Shown: piece by piece, positions 1 through 9,500 of the stretch
Layout of the letters: each line of letters starts with the position of its first letter
Numbering within the stretch: position 1 is the first letter of the stretch
DNA from: Wolbachia endosymbiont of Aedes albopictus
GTDB lineage: Bacteria; Pseudomonadota; Alphaproteobacteria; Rickettsiales; Anaplasmataceae
Assembly: GCF_024804185.1 (NCBI RefSeq)
Contig: NZ_CP101657.1
Span: forward strand, 62,001 to 126,000
DNA: 64,000 bases
Direction: 5' to 3'
Notes under the pieces: model-generated
The model's database searches: none
What the model saw: the letters and a program-made list of their open reading frames with translations, nothing else
What the model was told of the DNA's origin: nothing
Made by a program: the position numbers and the translations under genes

Positions 1-237
1 GGCAACCTCTATTTTACTATCCTCAGAGAATTCCATAAAAAATGTTTTGTTGTCCATTTCCACGTCTATTACGGCTCCTCTTTTAACAGCACTTTCACCG
101 ACTTTCCTTAGTTCTTCAAGTCGCTTATCTATCTGTGGCTGCATTTCCGGTTGCAGTTCTTTATAAATTTCACCTAACAGTTTATTCTGCAACAGATTGT
201 CATGAAACTCTGCTCCTCTTAGTATTAATTTACTCAT
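1..237 (-). CDS. Partial hypothetical prophage protein (N-terminal 79 residues)
   Basis: An open frame runs leftward from an ATG at 237 and leaves the window at base 1 without a stop. It begins MSKLILRGAEFHDNLLQNKL and continues with a charged, probably helical stretch rich in Glu, Lys and Gln. A good ribosome site (AAGGTGATC) lies about 10 bases upstream of the ATG. Only 13 bases separate it from the stop of the preceding gene on the same strand, so the two are probably co-transcribed. I do not recognise the family. The setting (radC, HTH regulator, cif genes) suggests WO prophage cargo. Confidence 0.6.
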   Translation of the reverse strand, partial: MSKLILRGAEFHDNLLQNKLLGEIYKELQPEMQPQIDKRLEELRKVGESAVKRGAVIDVEMDNKTFFMEFSEDSKIEVA

Positions 238-250
238 TATCTTTTTCTGA

Positions 251-754
251 TCACCTTTTTTGAACTTGTGAAAATGCATACCCAGACTCAGCAAAGCTCC
301 GGCCTCCCTCATCACACCCATTCATCCTCATTCCAGCAGCTATTGCCTCATCTACAACTTTGTTCAGCTCACTTGGATTTTTTGCTGTTACAATTGCACT
401 TTTTAACCGGCTCAATCCTTTACTTTCCCTTGCACTTAGCTTTATTTTTTGCAGTCCTGAAACAAATGGATTTAACCCCTCTGGATAATCTTCTTGATTA
501 CTTGCTGGTTTTGTGCCGTAAATACGATCAAGTCCTTCTTCGAAGTTTATTTGGTTTTCGCGACCATCTCTACTAGGGGAAGGCATTGTACCTCCAGGAT
601 TTTGGTTATTAATTTTGCTCACAAAGTTAGACGGTTGTATATCAATGCCCTCAAGAGCACTAAATATTTTGCCCAATAACTTGCGGTTAATATTGAACTT
701 ACGATTCTTTTTATTTGGGTCTTTTCGAACCATTGTAATTTTTTTACTAGCCAT
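251..754 (-). CDS. Hypothetical WO-prophage protein, 167 aa
   Basis: Small basic protein (N-terminus MASKKITMVRKDPNKKNRKF) with no signal peptide, membrane segment or recognised catalytic motif. A polar, Asn/Pro/Gly-rich middle precedes a helical C-terminal third. A strong AGGAGG ribosome site lies 7 bases before the ATG. The upstream 316 bases carry a pair of imperfect direct repeats that may be regulatory. It leads a short operon with the partial gene at 1-237. Its function is unknown. The basic N-terminus could bind nucleic acid, but that is only a guess. Confidence 0.6.
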   Translation of the reverse strand: MASKKITMVRKDPNKKNRKFNINRKLLGKIFSALEGIDIQPSNFVSKINNQNPGGTMPSPSRDGRENQINFEEGLDRIYGTKPASNQEDYPEGLNPFVSGLQKIKLSARESKGLSRLKSAIVTAKNPSELNKVVDEAIAAGMRMNGCDEGGRSFAESGYAFSQVQKR

Positions 755-1070
755 ATAAGCCTCCTATATTAAGCATATTATCTAAGTCTATAGAGCAATT
801 TATTGCTTTACTATTAACTTAATATACAAATTATAGAAAGATCTTGTATAATTTGCAACTATTTGTAACAAAAGAATAAAGCTTTTTGGGCTTTTATTCG
901 TTTATTATAACTTAATACACAAGTTATACAAAGATCTTGTATGTTTTACAACTTTTGTGATGTCTTTTTCCAAATCTCAGCTATAGAAATATGCTTTCCT
1001 TAAAGCACTTATATTCATATTTCGTATTGCTTCCACTAGCAGTAAATTTCCCAAACCTGAAAAATTTGGT
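755..1070. promoter_or_regulatory. 316-base intergenic region with two imperfect direct repeats; possible operators
   Basis: No gene is visible. Two copies of a roughly 50-base sequence lie at about 817-866 and 910-958. Both share ACTTAATA-ACAA-TTATA and AAAGATCTTGTAT, with a palindromic core AAGATCTT. Between them, about 872-900, is a weak AT-rich inverted repeat (GAATAAAGC / GCTTTTATTC). The region is the 5' leader of the minus-strand gene ending at 251 and lies downstream of radC. Repeated sites with a dyad core are typical operator architecture, but no binding protein can be assigned. Confidence 0.4.
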
Positions 1071-1760
1071 TTATAACAGCTCTCTTTCCTTAAAGCTGCA
1101 ATATCCTTTGTCTGTCACAATAATGTGATCCTCTAGCTCAATTCCCACTCCTTGACATGCTGACACTAATTCTCTAGTCATAACTTTATCATCTTCTGAT
1201 GGTTCTAAACTCCCTCCTGGATGGTTGTGAGCTAATATTATTGATGCTGCCTCCATTGATAATGCCTTTTTTACCACTTTCCTTTCAGATAGGTGCACCT
1301 CATCTATTGTACCAAAATACACTTCGTCTCTTATCAAACGGTACTGTGTATCCAAATATATTATCTGGACAGCTTCTTTTGCTGAAAAGCCTATACTTAC
1401 CCTTACATATTCTATGAGCTTTTCTTGGCTATCCATTACAGGGCCTCTCTTTAACCCTTCTCTTAGTGCCCTCTTGTAAGCTTCTTTAACACATTCAATT
1501 GCTGCGGCTGCATGTTCGGTCATTCCGTCTATCATTTTCAGGTCATCGATTTCTCGCCCTAAAATTTCTCCTATGCCTGGGCAATTGTCCATTAGATTTT
1601 TAGTAACATCTTGAGCTTGGGCCCTGTCATGAACTGCCCCTAGAAGTACTGCCACTATTTCACGATCAAATAGAGCACTTCCTCCTCCGCTTTGTAGTAC
1701 TCTCTCAATTTTTTCTATAAGTTTTTCACTATTATTCTTGTTATTCATAAAATATACCAT
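1071..1760 (-). CDS. radC: RadC-family JAB/MPN protein
   Basis: 229 aa, the usual RadC length. The N-terminal third resembles the helix-hairpin-helix part of the family. The C-terminal half has the JAMM metal motif HNHPGG followed by PSEDD, and the family ending (DHIIVTDKGYCSFKE). RadC is a metallo-isopeptidase-fold protein historically called a DNA repair protein. Its biochemical role remains unclear, and copies are common in mobile elements, which fits this prophage context. A second ATG lies four codons in; neither start has a strong ribosome site. No inactivating change is seen. Confidence 0.9.
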   Translation of the reverse strand: MVYFMNNKNNSEKLIEKIERVLQSGGGSALFDREIVAVLLGAVHDRAQAQDVTKNLMDNCPGIGEILGREIDDLKMIDGMTEHAAAAIECVKEAYKRALREGLKRGPVMDSQEKLIEYVRVSIGFSAKEAVQIIYLDTQYRLIRDEVYFGTIDEVHLSERKVVKKALSMEAASIILAHNHPGGSLEPSEDDKVMTRELVSACQGVGIELEDHIIVTDKGYCSFKERELL

Positions 1761-1955
1761 TCATTAATAATAAATTGTTTTTAAATGTTTACTGCTATTT
1801 TTTTTAGCAGTATTGGCATAAAGCCATCCATTTTGGCGGAAGTCAAGTCAATTTTTTCGATTTTTTTTGTTTATTTTTTTTATGAAAATACAAAAGATAT
1901 TAATAGATGTTTATTCCCTTAAGCGCGTGTTTAAAAAAATAAGTATCGTTTAAGG

Positions 1956-2915
1956 CTACTCTGCAGGCAAGCCAGTTATTGAAGAAATAGCATCAACAGA
2001 AACACCTAGTATAAGTAGATTATTTGCTACTTTGATCCCCTCTGCTTTATCAATCTTTTCTTTGTAAATTTGCCTTCTTTGGGATAAAAATTCTACCCAT
2101 ACATCCAGTTCATCTTGTGATTCTTGATTGTTAATTTTTTTTAACTCTCTTGCCCAGCTTAATAGCTCTTTTTCTCCTTCATTATCTGTATCTTCGTCTT
2201 CACAGCAGTTTTCTTTCGTTGATTTAAGCGCCAGATCTTCAGCATTCACTGATAGTTTTCTTGCTATTTCCCATAACCTTTCACCGAACATGGTGCTCCC
2301 TTGTTCATAGTAATGTATCTGTGGACCTCCTACACCAAGCTCTTTTGCTAATTCCTCTTGCGTATACCCTTGTATTATTCTCCACTTTTTCATTCCATCC
2401 CTTTTGTTGAAACGCTTAGAACTTTTTTCTTCTTTATTTTCATATTCATCAACTGATAAGCCTGTTGCTCGGTAGATTATATCATTAGCAAATCCTGCCT
2501 TTAGCATATTCTTCGCCATTCTTATTCTTGCTGCTTTTATAGCACTTTCTTCCTCAGCCCGAATAGATTTGGTTAATGCGTAAATTGCTTTGCGTCCCCT
2601 TGTCTTTTCTATGAAATTGGACATCCATTGAGTCTTATCACAACAACGATTTTCTTTGAGTACTTTTTGTCTAGGAAGCAGATCACTCAAGCTAACTGAT
2701 AATGCGTCTGCTATAATTTGTAATTCCTCATCTGGAATGCTACATACCCCTAGTTCATATCTTCGCAGCGTATGATAGTTTATACCTGTTTTGTCCGCTA
2801 AATCTTTTATGGTATATTTTCTTTTTAACCTCCAGCTTCTTACCTTTTGTGCTATTTTATATCTTGTAGCGTTAGTATGCTTTATACGGCTACTATTAAT
2901 GTTACTAGCTGTCAC
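1956..2915 (-). CDS. Double-HTH (XRE-type) phage transcriptional regulator
   Basis: 319 aa with two Cro/CI-type helix-turn-helix domains, at about residues 18-80 (IKDLADKTGINYHTLRRYE) and 170-232 (TQEELAKELGVGGPQIHYYE). Each is followed by a charged linker and a short conserved tail, at about 125-155 (AKNMLKAGFANDIIYRATGL) and 290-319 (ANNLLILGVSVDAISSITGL). The protein is therefore an internal duplication of an HTH-plus-tail unit. The tail closely resembles the C-terminus of the Rpn-family protein at 3971-4927. Translation appears to start at a GTG. The type is common in WO prophages. It probably regulates prophage or adjacent accessory genes, but its targets are unknown. Confidence 0.85.
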   Translation of the reverse strand: MTASNINSSRIKHTNATRYKIAQKVRSWRLKRKYTIKDLADKTGINYHTLRRYELGVCSIPDEELQIIADALSVSLSDLLPRQKVLKENRCCDKTQWMSNFIEKTRGRKAIYALTKSIRAEEESAIKAARIRMAKNMLKAGFANDIIYRATGLSVDEYENKEEKSSKRFNKRDGMKKWRIIQGYTQEELAKELGVGGPQIHYYEQGSTMFGERLWEIARKLSVNAEDLALKSTKENCCEDEDTDNEGEKELLSWARELKKINNQESQDELDVWVEFLSQRRQIYKEKIDKAEGIKVANNLLILGVSVDAISSITGLPAE

Positions 2916-3016
2916 TCTTTTTCACACGATTTCAAAACAAACTAACTCTCAGATGCCTGTTGAAAACTAGTATATTCAATGCCTATGCTGTGACAAGCTA
3001 AAATGGCACAGGTAAC

Positions 3017-3551
3017 TTATGTTGCTACGGTCTTTAATCTACGTAACTTGGAGTTTCTTCTCTTTTTTAGTGGTTTCTGGATCTCATGATTCCTATATTT
3101 CAGCTTTTTAGTTTCTTTTCTAGCCAGTCTATCCGCCTCCTCGTTTGCCATTGTGAGCTCTAACCCACTTCCAATTAACGTCATGCTGTAAAGCAACTTC
3201 ATCTAGCTCTTTCCATAATTCTATGTTTTTTACTGGGCTTTTATTCGCCGTCCTCCAACCATTTATCTTCCATTTGTTGATCCATTCTGTTATACCTTGT
3301 TTGATATAGAGGCTATAAGTATGTAAAATAACTTCGCAAGAAACTTTCAACACCTTTAGACCGTTAATCACAGCCTTTAACTCCATCTTGTTGTTCGTTG
3401 TGTTTTCTTCACCTCCAGAGATACGTTTCTTGATAAAGACACTTTTATTTTCATACATAACTACAGCAGCCCAGCCTCCTGGACCAGAGAACAAGCTCCA
3501 TCCGTATACCTTCTTTTTTTCGCCCATACTCACAGGATATGGATTTAACAT
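3017..3551 (-). pseudogene. rnhA: Degenerate RNase HI (frameshifted, catalytic Asp residues lost)
   Basis: The N-terminal part (3129-3551) shows the RNase HI signatures GPGGWAAVV, NNKMELKAVINGL and WKWVRAHNG, then shifts out of frame. The proper continuation (NEEADRLARKE) lies in another frame. Removing one base from the T run at 3144-3146 rejoins them. The first Asp motif (DGACS) is encoded but out of frame because of flanking indels. The second Asp motif reads HTYSLY instead of the usual YTDS-Y, an Asp to Tyr change. Three of the catalytic positions are thus affected, so this copy cannot be an active nuclease. A functional rnhA may exist elsewhere in the genome. Confidence 0.85.
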
Positions 3552-3970
3552 AAATTTGCTACTGAAATATGTTGATATTGAGTTTCGGATTTTTTATTAT
3601 GAAGGTGTGAGAGGTTAATGAACCTGTCCTCGCGATGTTAGGTAAATCGTAATTGAGCTTTTGGGCTCGTATTTTTATTAGGAGGTTAACCTCTCACACC
3701 AAAAATAAGTGTTTTTAAAGCTCTTTAATAGCTACTGAATCCATAAATTCATTTGCTGGGGTTTTTAGGCGCTTTATGAGGGGGTTATAAAAAGATCTAT
3801 AAAGGACGTCTGAGATGCGTAGTAGCATTCTAGGGTCATCTATGAAGGTAGTTTTTTGCCAACTCTTGAAATTTAGCTAAATTTACCACTTTAATAGACT
3901 TCAGCATAAAAAGGTTGAATATTTCTTCAGAATTGTGTATAATTATTAATGCTTTTTAGGTACTCTTGCT
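3552..3970. other. 419-base intergenic region with nested inverted repeats
   Basis: No gene is visible. A perfect 15-base inverted repeat pairs 3604-3618 (GGTGTGAGAGGTTAA) with 3686-3700 (TTAACCTCTCACACC). The right arm lies within a 12-base palindrome GAGGTTAACCTC at 3682-3693. The rest is AT-rich and is the 5' flank of the Rpn gene and of the decayed RNase H. It could be a structured RNA, the end of a small mobile element, or a regulatory site. Nothing selects among these. Confidence 0.4.
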
Positions 3971-4927
3971 ATGGCTCTCTCGAAGTTTCTCAATCCAAAA
4001 TTAGACTTAACCTTCAAAAAAGTCTTTGGTACCGAAAAAAATAAGAACATTCTTATTCACTTCCTCAATGATATCTTAGGATTTACCGGGATAGATATTA
4101 TACAAGAAGTTGAGTTTCTTAGCGCCTATATGGATCCTGAAGTCGCCTCTGATAAACAAAGCATCGTTGACGTCCTTTGCAGGGATTCTAGTGGACTCAG
4201 ATACGTGATTGAAATGCAGCTCGCTCGTGATAGAGGCTTTGAGAAACGTGCTCAGCTATATGCTGCTAAAGCTTATTTAAGGCAGGTTGGAAAAGGTGGC
4301 GAGTACATCGATTTAAAAACAGTATTCTTTATTGCTATTTCCGATAATACACTATTTCCTGAGGAGGTTGAGTATATTTCCACTCATAATATACGAGATA
4401 TAAAAACCAACGGACATTACTTAAAAGACTTTCAGTTTGTCTTTATTGAGTTGCCTAAATTCGCAAAAAATAAAGTAGAGCGGCTAGAGAGTACAATAGA
4501 GCGCTGGTGCTTTTTTTTCAAGTACGCAGAAGATACTACAGATGAAGACCTAAGGGATATAGCAGAAAAATCGCCAATAATAAAGCTAGCATACGATGAA
4601 TTAGACAAGTTTCGCTGGAATGAGAAAGATCTGATAGCGTACGAAGAAAGGATAATGGATCTGCGCAAAGAAGAAGGCATCCTCGCTCAAAAACTTGATG
4701 ATGCTACTCAAAAAGGTAGACAAGAAGGCATCCAAATCGGTCATGAAAAAGGCAGAGCGGAAGGCAAGGAGGAAGGCATCCAAATCGGTCATGAAAAAGG
4801 CAGAGAAGCAGAGAAAATTGAGGTCGCAAGGAATCTACTTAAAGCAGGAGTTTCTATTGACATTATAACTCAAACTACTGGTCTTTCTGTTGATTATATT
4901 GAGAAAATTCAAGAAAAGAAGTTTTAG
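3971..4927 (+). CDS. Rpn-family PD-(D/E)XK nuclease / putative transposase
   Basis: 318 aa. The N-terminus (LNPKLDLTFKKVFGTEKNK) and the segment VDVLCRDSSGLRYVIEMQLA (D...E-x-Q) are the signature of the recombination-promoting nuclease/transposase_31 family within the PD-(D/E)XK superfamily. The last third carries a tandem repeat (EGIQIGHEKGR, twice) and ends in the tail ARNLLKAGVSIDIITQTTGL shared with the HTH regulator at 1956-2915. Family members stimulate RecA-independent recombination and are abundant in Wolbachia. The gene is intact, has no clear ribosome site, and ends 100 bases before cifA, so it may have helped mobilise the locus. Confidence 0.85.
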   Translation: MALSKFLNPKLDLTFKKVFGTEKNKNILIHFLNDILGFTGIDIIQEVEFLSAYMDPEVASDKQSIVDVLCRDSSGLRYVIEMQLARDRGFEKRAQLYAAKAYLRQVGKGGEYIDLKTVFFIAISDNTLFPEEVEYISTHNIRDIKTNGHYLKDFQFVFIELPKFAKNKVERLESTIERWCFFFKYAEDTTDEDLRDIAEKSPIIKLAYDELDKFRWNEKDLIAYEERIMDLRKEEGILAQKLDDATQKGRQEGIQIGHEKGRAEGKEEGIQIGHEKGREAEKIEVARNLLKAGVSIDIITQTTGLSVDYIEKIQEKKF

Positions 4928-4964
4928 CCATAACGTTTTTTTATTAAACCCTTTATTCTAGATA

Positions 4965-4992
4965 TTGCAATCCATTCTAATATCTGTACAAT
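4965..4992 (+). promoter_or_regulatory. Predicted sigma-70 promoter of cifA-cifB
   Basis: TTGCAA at 4965-4970 and TACAAT at 4987-4992 are separated by 16 bases, a close match to the -35/-10 consensus. Initiation would fall near 4999, leaving a short leader before the AGGAGGGG ribosome site and the cifA ATG at 5028. No comparable promoter is obvious in the 54 bases between cifA and cifB. This is sequence-based prediction only. Confidence 0.5.
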
Positions 4993-5027
4993 GCCTTTTT
5001 TATATAAATACTTAATAGGAGGGGTTA

Positions 5028-6458
5028 ATGCCAACACAGAAAGAGCTTCGGGCTACGATGTCCAAAAAATTACAGGAAGCTGTTAAACATCCAGATCCAA
5101 CAGTTGCTGCCGGGAGAAAGTCAGCTATCAAGAGATGGGTGGGAGTCCTTCAAGATAACTTTATGGAGCACATAAAATACTTTAAAGATGATAAGCTGAG
5201 GTTTTTGCATGAAGTGTTCCAAGATGAAGACTGCTGGTCAGGTATAAGATTAAATAATGCTGCTTTAGGTCAAAGGTTTACTGAAGAAAAAATAGGTGAA
5301 ATAGATAATCCACTTTCAGAATATGATATAGCTTGTAGGTATTGCGTAGTAGATAAAATTCACCATCTCTTTCAAGAGCAGTTTGAATCTTACAAAGGTA
5401 GTTTTTCCTCGAATGCAGTTGATGGTTATGGTAACCCTGTAACTGACATATACATAAGAAACTCACTGTTGAACGGTATGAAAAGGGAAGATCCTGTATT
5501 AAGTTTCTGGATCGATAGAGAATCTGGGGGATTAAAGCAACCAAGTAACGCGTCAGAAGGTTTTGACAGTGCTGTAAAACTTGAATGGAGCGAAGGGGTA
5601 GAGTATTTTTATAATCATTTAAAAGAAGAAGATAAGGAAAAGAAACTTACAGAAGCTATTATTGCTCTTTCTCGTCCTCAATCTGTTGAGAAAGATGCTC
5701 CTATTTTAGATTTTTGTATAAATAAGATAGTCGATAAAGATACTCTTTTACAGAAATTGCTGCGGAAAGATAAGGGAGTATATTCCCTTCTTGCTGAATT
5801 AATAGAGTCATGTTTTTTTGATACGGTTCATGATTTGGTACAGTGCTGGTGTTATAAAGGCGTTTCAGCAGGAGGAGACTGTTCGGACAAGATATTCTCA
5901 CAGCGAGACTATGAACTTTTTCTTTATTCACTTTCAAATGTGATGTTGAAAAATCCTGAGTTAAGTGTTCAAGCTAGATCCCTTATTATGGAGATTTGGA
6001 AATGTGAACGCTTTACTGAATACAGAGAGACCTCTGTTAATACTTCTAATTATACAGTTCCTATAAAGAGTGTACTTGGGGGATTAATCATTAATTGGAA
6101 ACGAGAAGATGTTTGTAAGCCCGATAGGGAAATAGAGAAAGAAGAAATATTAGATATAATATCATTTGCTAAAAGTTGCTTTCCTGAAAAGTTTGACCTT
6201 TTTAAAGAAGTCATGATAGAAAACCTTAGAATATGTGGTAGGGAAGGAAAGAAGAAAGGTGTAGATTACGGCAAGTTTGCAGAAGAGTTATTTCTTCAGT
6301 TAGAGAAGGTAACTTTACCTTCTGTAGGTGATGGTCCTTGGAATAATTTGCGGTCTCAATCTAAGGTATCTTTGCCACTTGATGATGGCCCACAGTCTGA
6401 GTTTGAAGCTCCTAGTGTGAGTGGTATTTTTGGGTCTCATAAGAAAAGAAGAATCTAG
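5028..6458 (+). CDS. cifA: Cytoplasmic incompatibility factor CifA, type I (CidA-like)
   Basis: 476 aa, matching type I CifA proteins (about 474-491 aa). Diagnostic stretches include CFFDTVHDLVQCWCYKGVSA and NTSNYTVPIKSVLGGLIINW, and the Lys/Arg-rich C-terminal end HKKRRI. CifA acts with CifB in the male germline to cause cytoplasmic incompatibility and alone in the egg to rescue it. It also binds CifB. The fold is an all-helical repeat structure; reported weak domain hits in the family are catalase-related, DUF3243 and STE-like. The start follows a strong AGGAGGGG site. From memory, the N-terminal roughly 100 residues look closer to wPip CidA, and residues from about 230 onward look nearly identical to wMel CifA, suggesting a recombinant allele. 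No stop or frameshift interrupts the gene. Confidence 0.95.
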   Translation: MPTQKELRATMSKKLQEAVKHPDPTVAAGRKSAIKRWVGVLQDNFMEHIKYFKDDKLRFLHEVFQDEDCWSGIRLNNAALGQRFTEEKIGEIDNPLSEYDIACRYCVVDKIHHLFQEQFESYKGSFSSNAVDGYGNPVTDIYIRNSLLNGMKREDPVLSFWIDRESGGLKQPSNASEGFDSAVKLEWSEGVEYFYNHLKEEDKEKKLTEAIIALSRPQSVEKDAPILDFCINKIVDKDTLLQKLLRKDKGVYSLLAELIESCFFDTVHDLVQCWCYKGVSAGGDCSDKIFSQRDYELFLYSLSNVMLKNPELSVQARSLIMEIWKCERFTEYRETSVNTSNYTVPIKSVLGGLIINWKREDVCKPDREIEKEEILDIISFAKSCFPEKFDLFKEVMIENLRICGREGKKKGVDYGKFAEELFLQLEKVTLPSVGDGPWNNLRSQSKVSLPLDDGPQSEFEAPSVSGIFGSHKKRRI

Positions 6459-6512
6459 TCTACTCATTAATGTAAGTGGTTTTTCTGGTCTTAGCAAATA
6501 GAGAGGTGCTTT

Positions 6513-9500
6513 GTGTCTTTAGTAAGAAGTTTAGTGGATGGAGATCTTGATGGTTTTAGACAAGAGTTTGAATCCTTTTTAGATCAATGTCCATCTTTCT
6601 TGCATTATGTGAATGCAGGTCGTTTTCTTCCTGTATTCTTTTTTAGTATGTTTGCTACTGCTCATGATGCAGGCATTTTGAATACAGATGAGAAAGTCTA
6701 TTTTCGTTTTGATAATCATGGTATTGATACAGGTGGTAGAAATAGAAATACAGGAAACCTAAAAGTTGCTGTTTATCGTGACGGACAGCAAGTTGTCAGG
6801 TGTTACAGCATTTCTGATCGTCCTAATAGTGATGGGTTGAGGTTCAGTACAAGGGAGAGAGATTCTCTAGTACAAGAAATTATACGGCAAAATCCAAATT
6901 TAAGGGAAGAAGACCTAAATTTTGAGCAATACAAAGTATGCATGCATGGAAAGGGTAAGAGTCAGGGAGAGGCGATTGCAACAGTATTCGAGGTGATTCG
7001 TGAAAAAGATTCTCAAGGTAGAGATAGATTTGCTAAATATTCAGCGTCTGAGATTAGCCTTCTGAGGCATATAGAACGCAATAGGCTTAGGGGAATTAAT
7101 GCGCCTGCGCCACGCAGTGTGTTGACAGTTAAGGAAATAGGAAGTATACGACTCAATCAAGATCAGAGAGTACAGCTTGGTCATTTGGTCAATTTTGTGC
7201 AAGTTGCACCAGGTCAGCAAGGGATTTTCAATTTTATGGAAGTGCTAGCAAGTAACCAAAGAATAAATGTAGAACGTGGAATAAATGAAGGAATTTTGCC
7301 ATACATAACTCGAATCTATCGTAATTACCTAGGCAGCCTACAAAATGACATTCAAAATCGCAATCAAAAGTTTGAGAGTCACGGATTTTTCTTAGGTTTG
7401 TTAGCAAATTTTAGTCATCTCTACACAATAGATATTGACCTTGACTTGTCTCCTGGAAATTCATATGTTGCTTTTCTTGTACGTCATCAGGCAGAGAGAG
7501 AAAACATTCCTATCGTTATTAATGTTACTAGATGGAGGACATCGTCTGATATTGCATTAAACCGCGCTAGAGGTGATGCTAAAAGATTACATGCTTCTTC
7601 ATTTATATCTATTCATACTGAATCAAGAAATGCTGTTTGTATTGGATTAAATTTTAATCTAAATATAGATCCTTTTAGTGTTGATACAGTAGAGTTTTTA
7701 GAGAATAGATTTCCTTTAGTACAAAGATTGTTTGAGTATATAGAAGATGAAGAGGTTGGAGAGAATATTAGAGATTTCTTACTTCAACATCTTCCTGGTG
7801 AAATACCAAGGAATGCAGAGAATTATAATAGAATATTTGATTGTATAACTGGTTTTGCTTTTGGGAGTAGTGCTTTTGATAATGGGTATATACCAATACA
7901 AAGGAATGGAAAAAGAAGTAGGTTGCAGGCAACAAAACACATATTCAGATATGATGATCCAGATTTAAGAAGATGTTTAACTATGGTCTTTCATGTTCAA
8001 GGTTTGCCTATAGTCATACTTGACGTTAGAGCTTACAATGTGCAACAACAAGGAGCAATCAATTTAGAAAATCTTAATATTAATGGAAATAATGTTCATG
8101 TATGGGAAGTTTCATGCATACTTAATGACCAATTTGAGCTAGATATTGATCAACCAAATGACCTTGGTTTATATCACGATTACCAAAATGCAAATAATTT
8201 TCTTGCTGGTGATCTTATACAAGTGCCTAATGCTGAAAATGTACATAATGCTTTGAATCAAGTTATGAATAATGGCTGGCAAAATAGAGATCAGCATAGA
8301 GTATTACTGATGGCTATTTCTAGAGTATTAATGCCAGAGAATATGAACGGTGATGCAATAATAGATGTAGATAGCAATGACAAGTTTAGGTCTATGTTAC
8401 ATGGTGTATTTTATGCTAGTGACGATCCTGATAAAGTGTTTGCTATTTATAAAGTTGGTCAAACATATAGTTTGAAAAGGGGTCAGGAAGAAGAAGGAGA
8501 AAGGGTAATACTCACAAGAATTACAGAACAGAGATTAGACCTTTTATTATTAAGACAACCTACAGCAGATACTCATCCGATTGTATATGTATTAGGATTT
8601 GCTGATAATGCAGAAGAAGTAGCACAAAAGGAGAATAACGCAAAAGATCGAATAAAAGAACTTATGAACAAGCAAAGGGGATATTTGCCTATTACTCCTG
8701 GAAATGAGGTGGTTTTATCTTCTGCTGTATTTAATGCAGGTGCACAGAGAGTAGAAGATCTCATATCTATTCCACAAGAACTATATATACATAGGCTTGA
8801 CCGCAGTACTAGAGGATTAGTGGGACCTGAAAGTGTTATTGATGAAAATCCACCAGAGGGTCTATTATCAGATCAGACTCGTGAAAATTTCAGGCGCTTT
8901 TACACGGAAAGAAAACCAGGACAGAACTCGATTTTTTTGCTTGATATAGATGATAATCTGCACGTTCCATTTAGTTACTTGCAAGGTACTAGAGCACAGG
9001 TAATAGAAACATTAAAGTCAAGAATAAGGGGAGGTGATAATTCCATTCCTACAGCACAAGAGATAAGAAGACAAATAAGAGATATTCTTGGAAATCAAGG
9101 GATAGAAGTAAATGATCTACTTACACTAGAATTTGCGACGAGAAATGAACATTATGATTACTGGCTTCAACAAATTGATATAGCTCACGCTGGAAGATTG
9201 CGATATCAGCTTCGTACTGAAGGTAATCACACTTTTGAAGTAGCTAATTTGGCAAGGAATGACGGTAACGAACACATTGTTAGAGTATTAAATCAATTTA
9301 GGGAAAATGAAGAACAACAGCGTTTAACTTTAATCATTACTTTAAATAATACTCATTGGGTTACACTAGTGATTGAACGTCAAAATGGGAACTATGTTGG
9401 GTACTATGCTGATTCAACTGCTACTGCTGTTCCAGGTGGTATTACCGATATCATTCAAAATAACTTAGGAAATAATATCAGGATTAATAATGTTTCTGTT

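Noticed and set aside
268-679. Plus-strand open frames opposite the gene at 251-754
   Set aside because: They lie antisense to a frame with a strong ribosome site and have the Leu/His-rich look of shadow translations.
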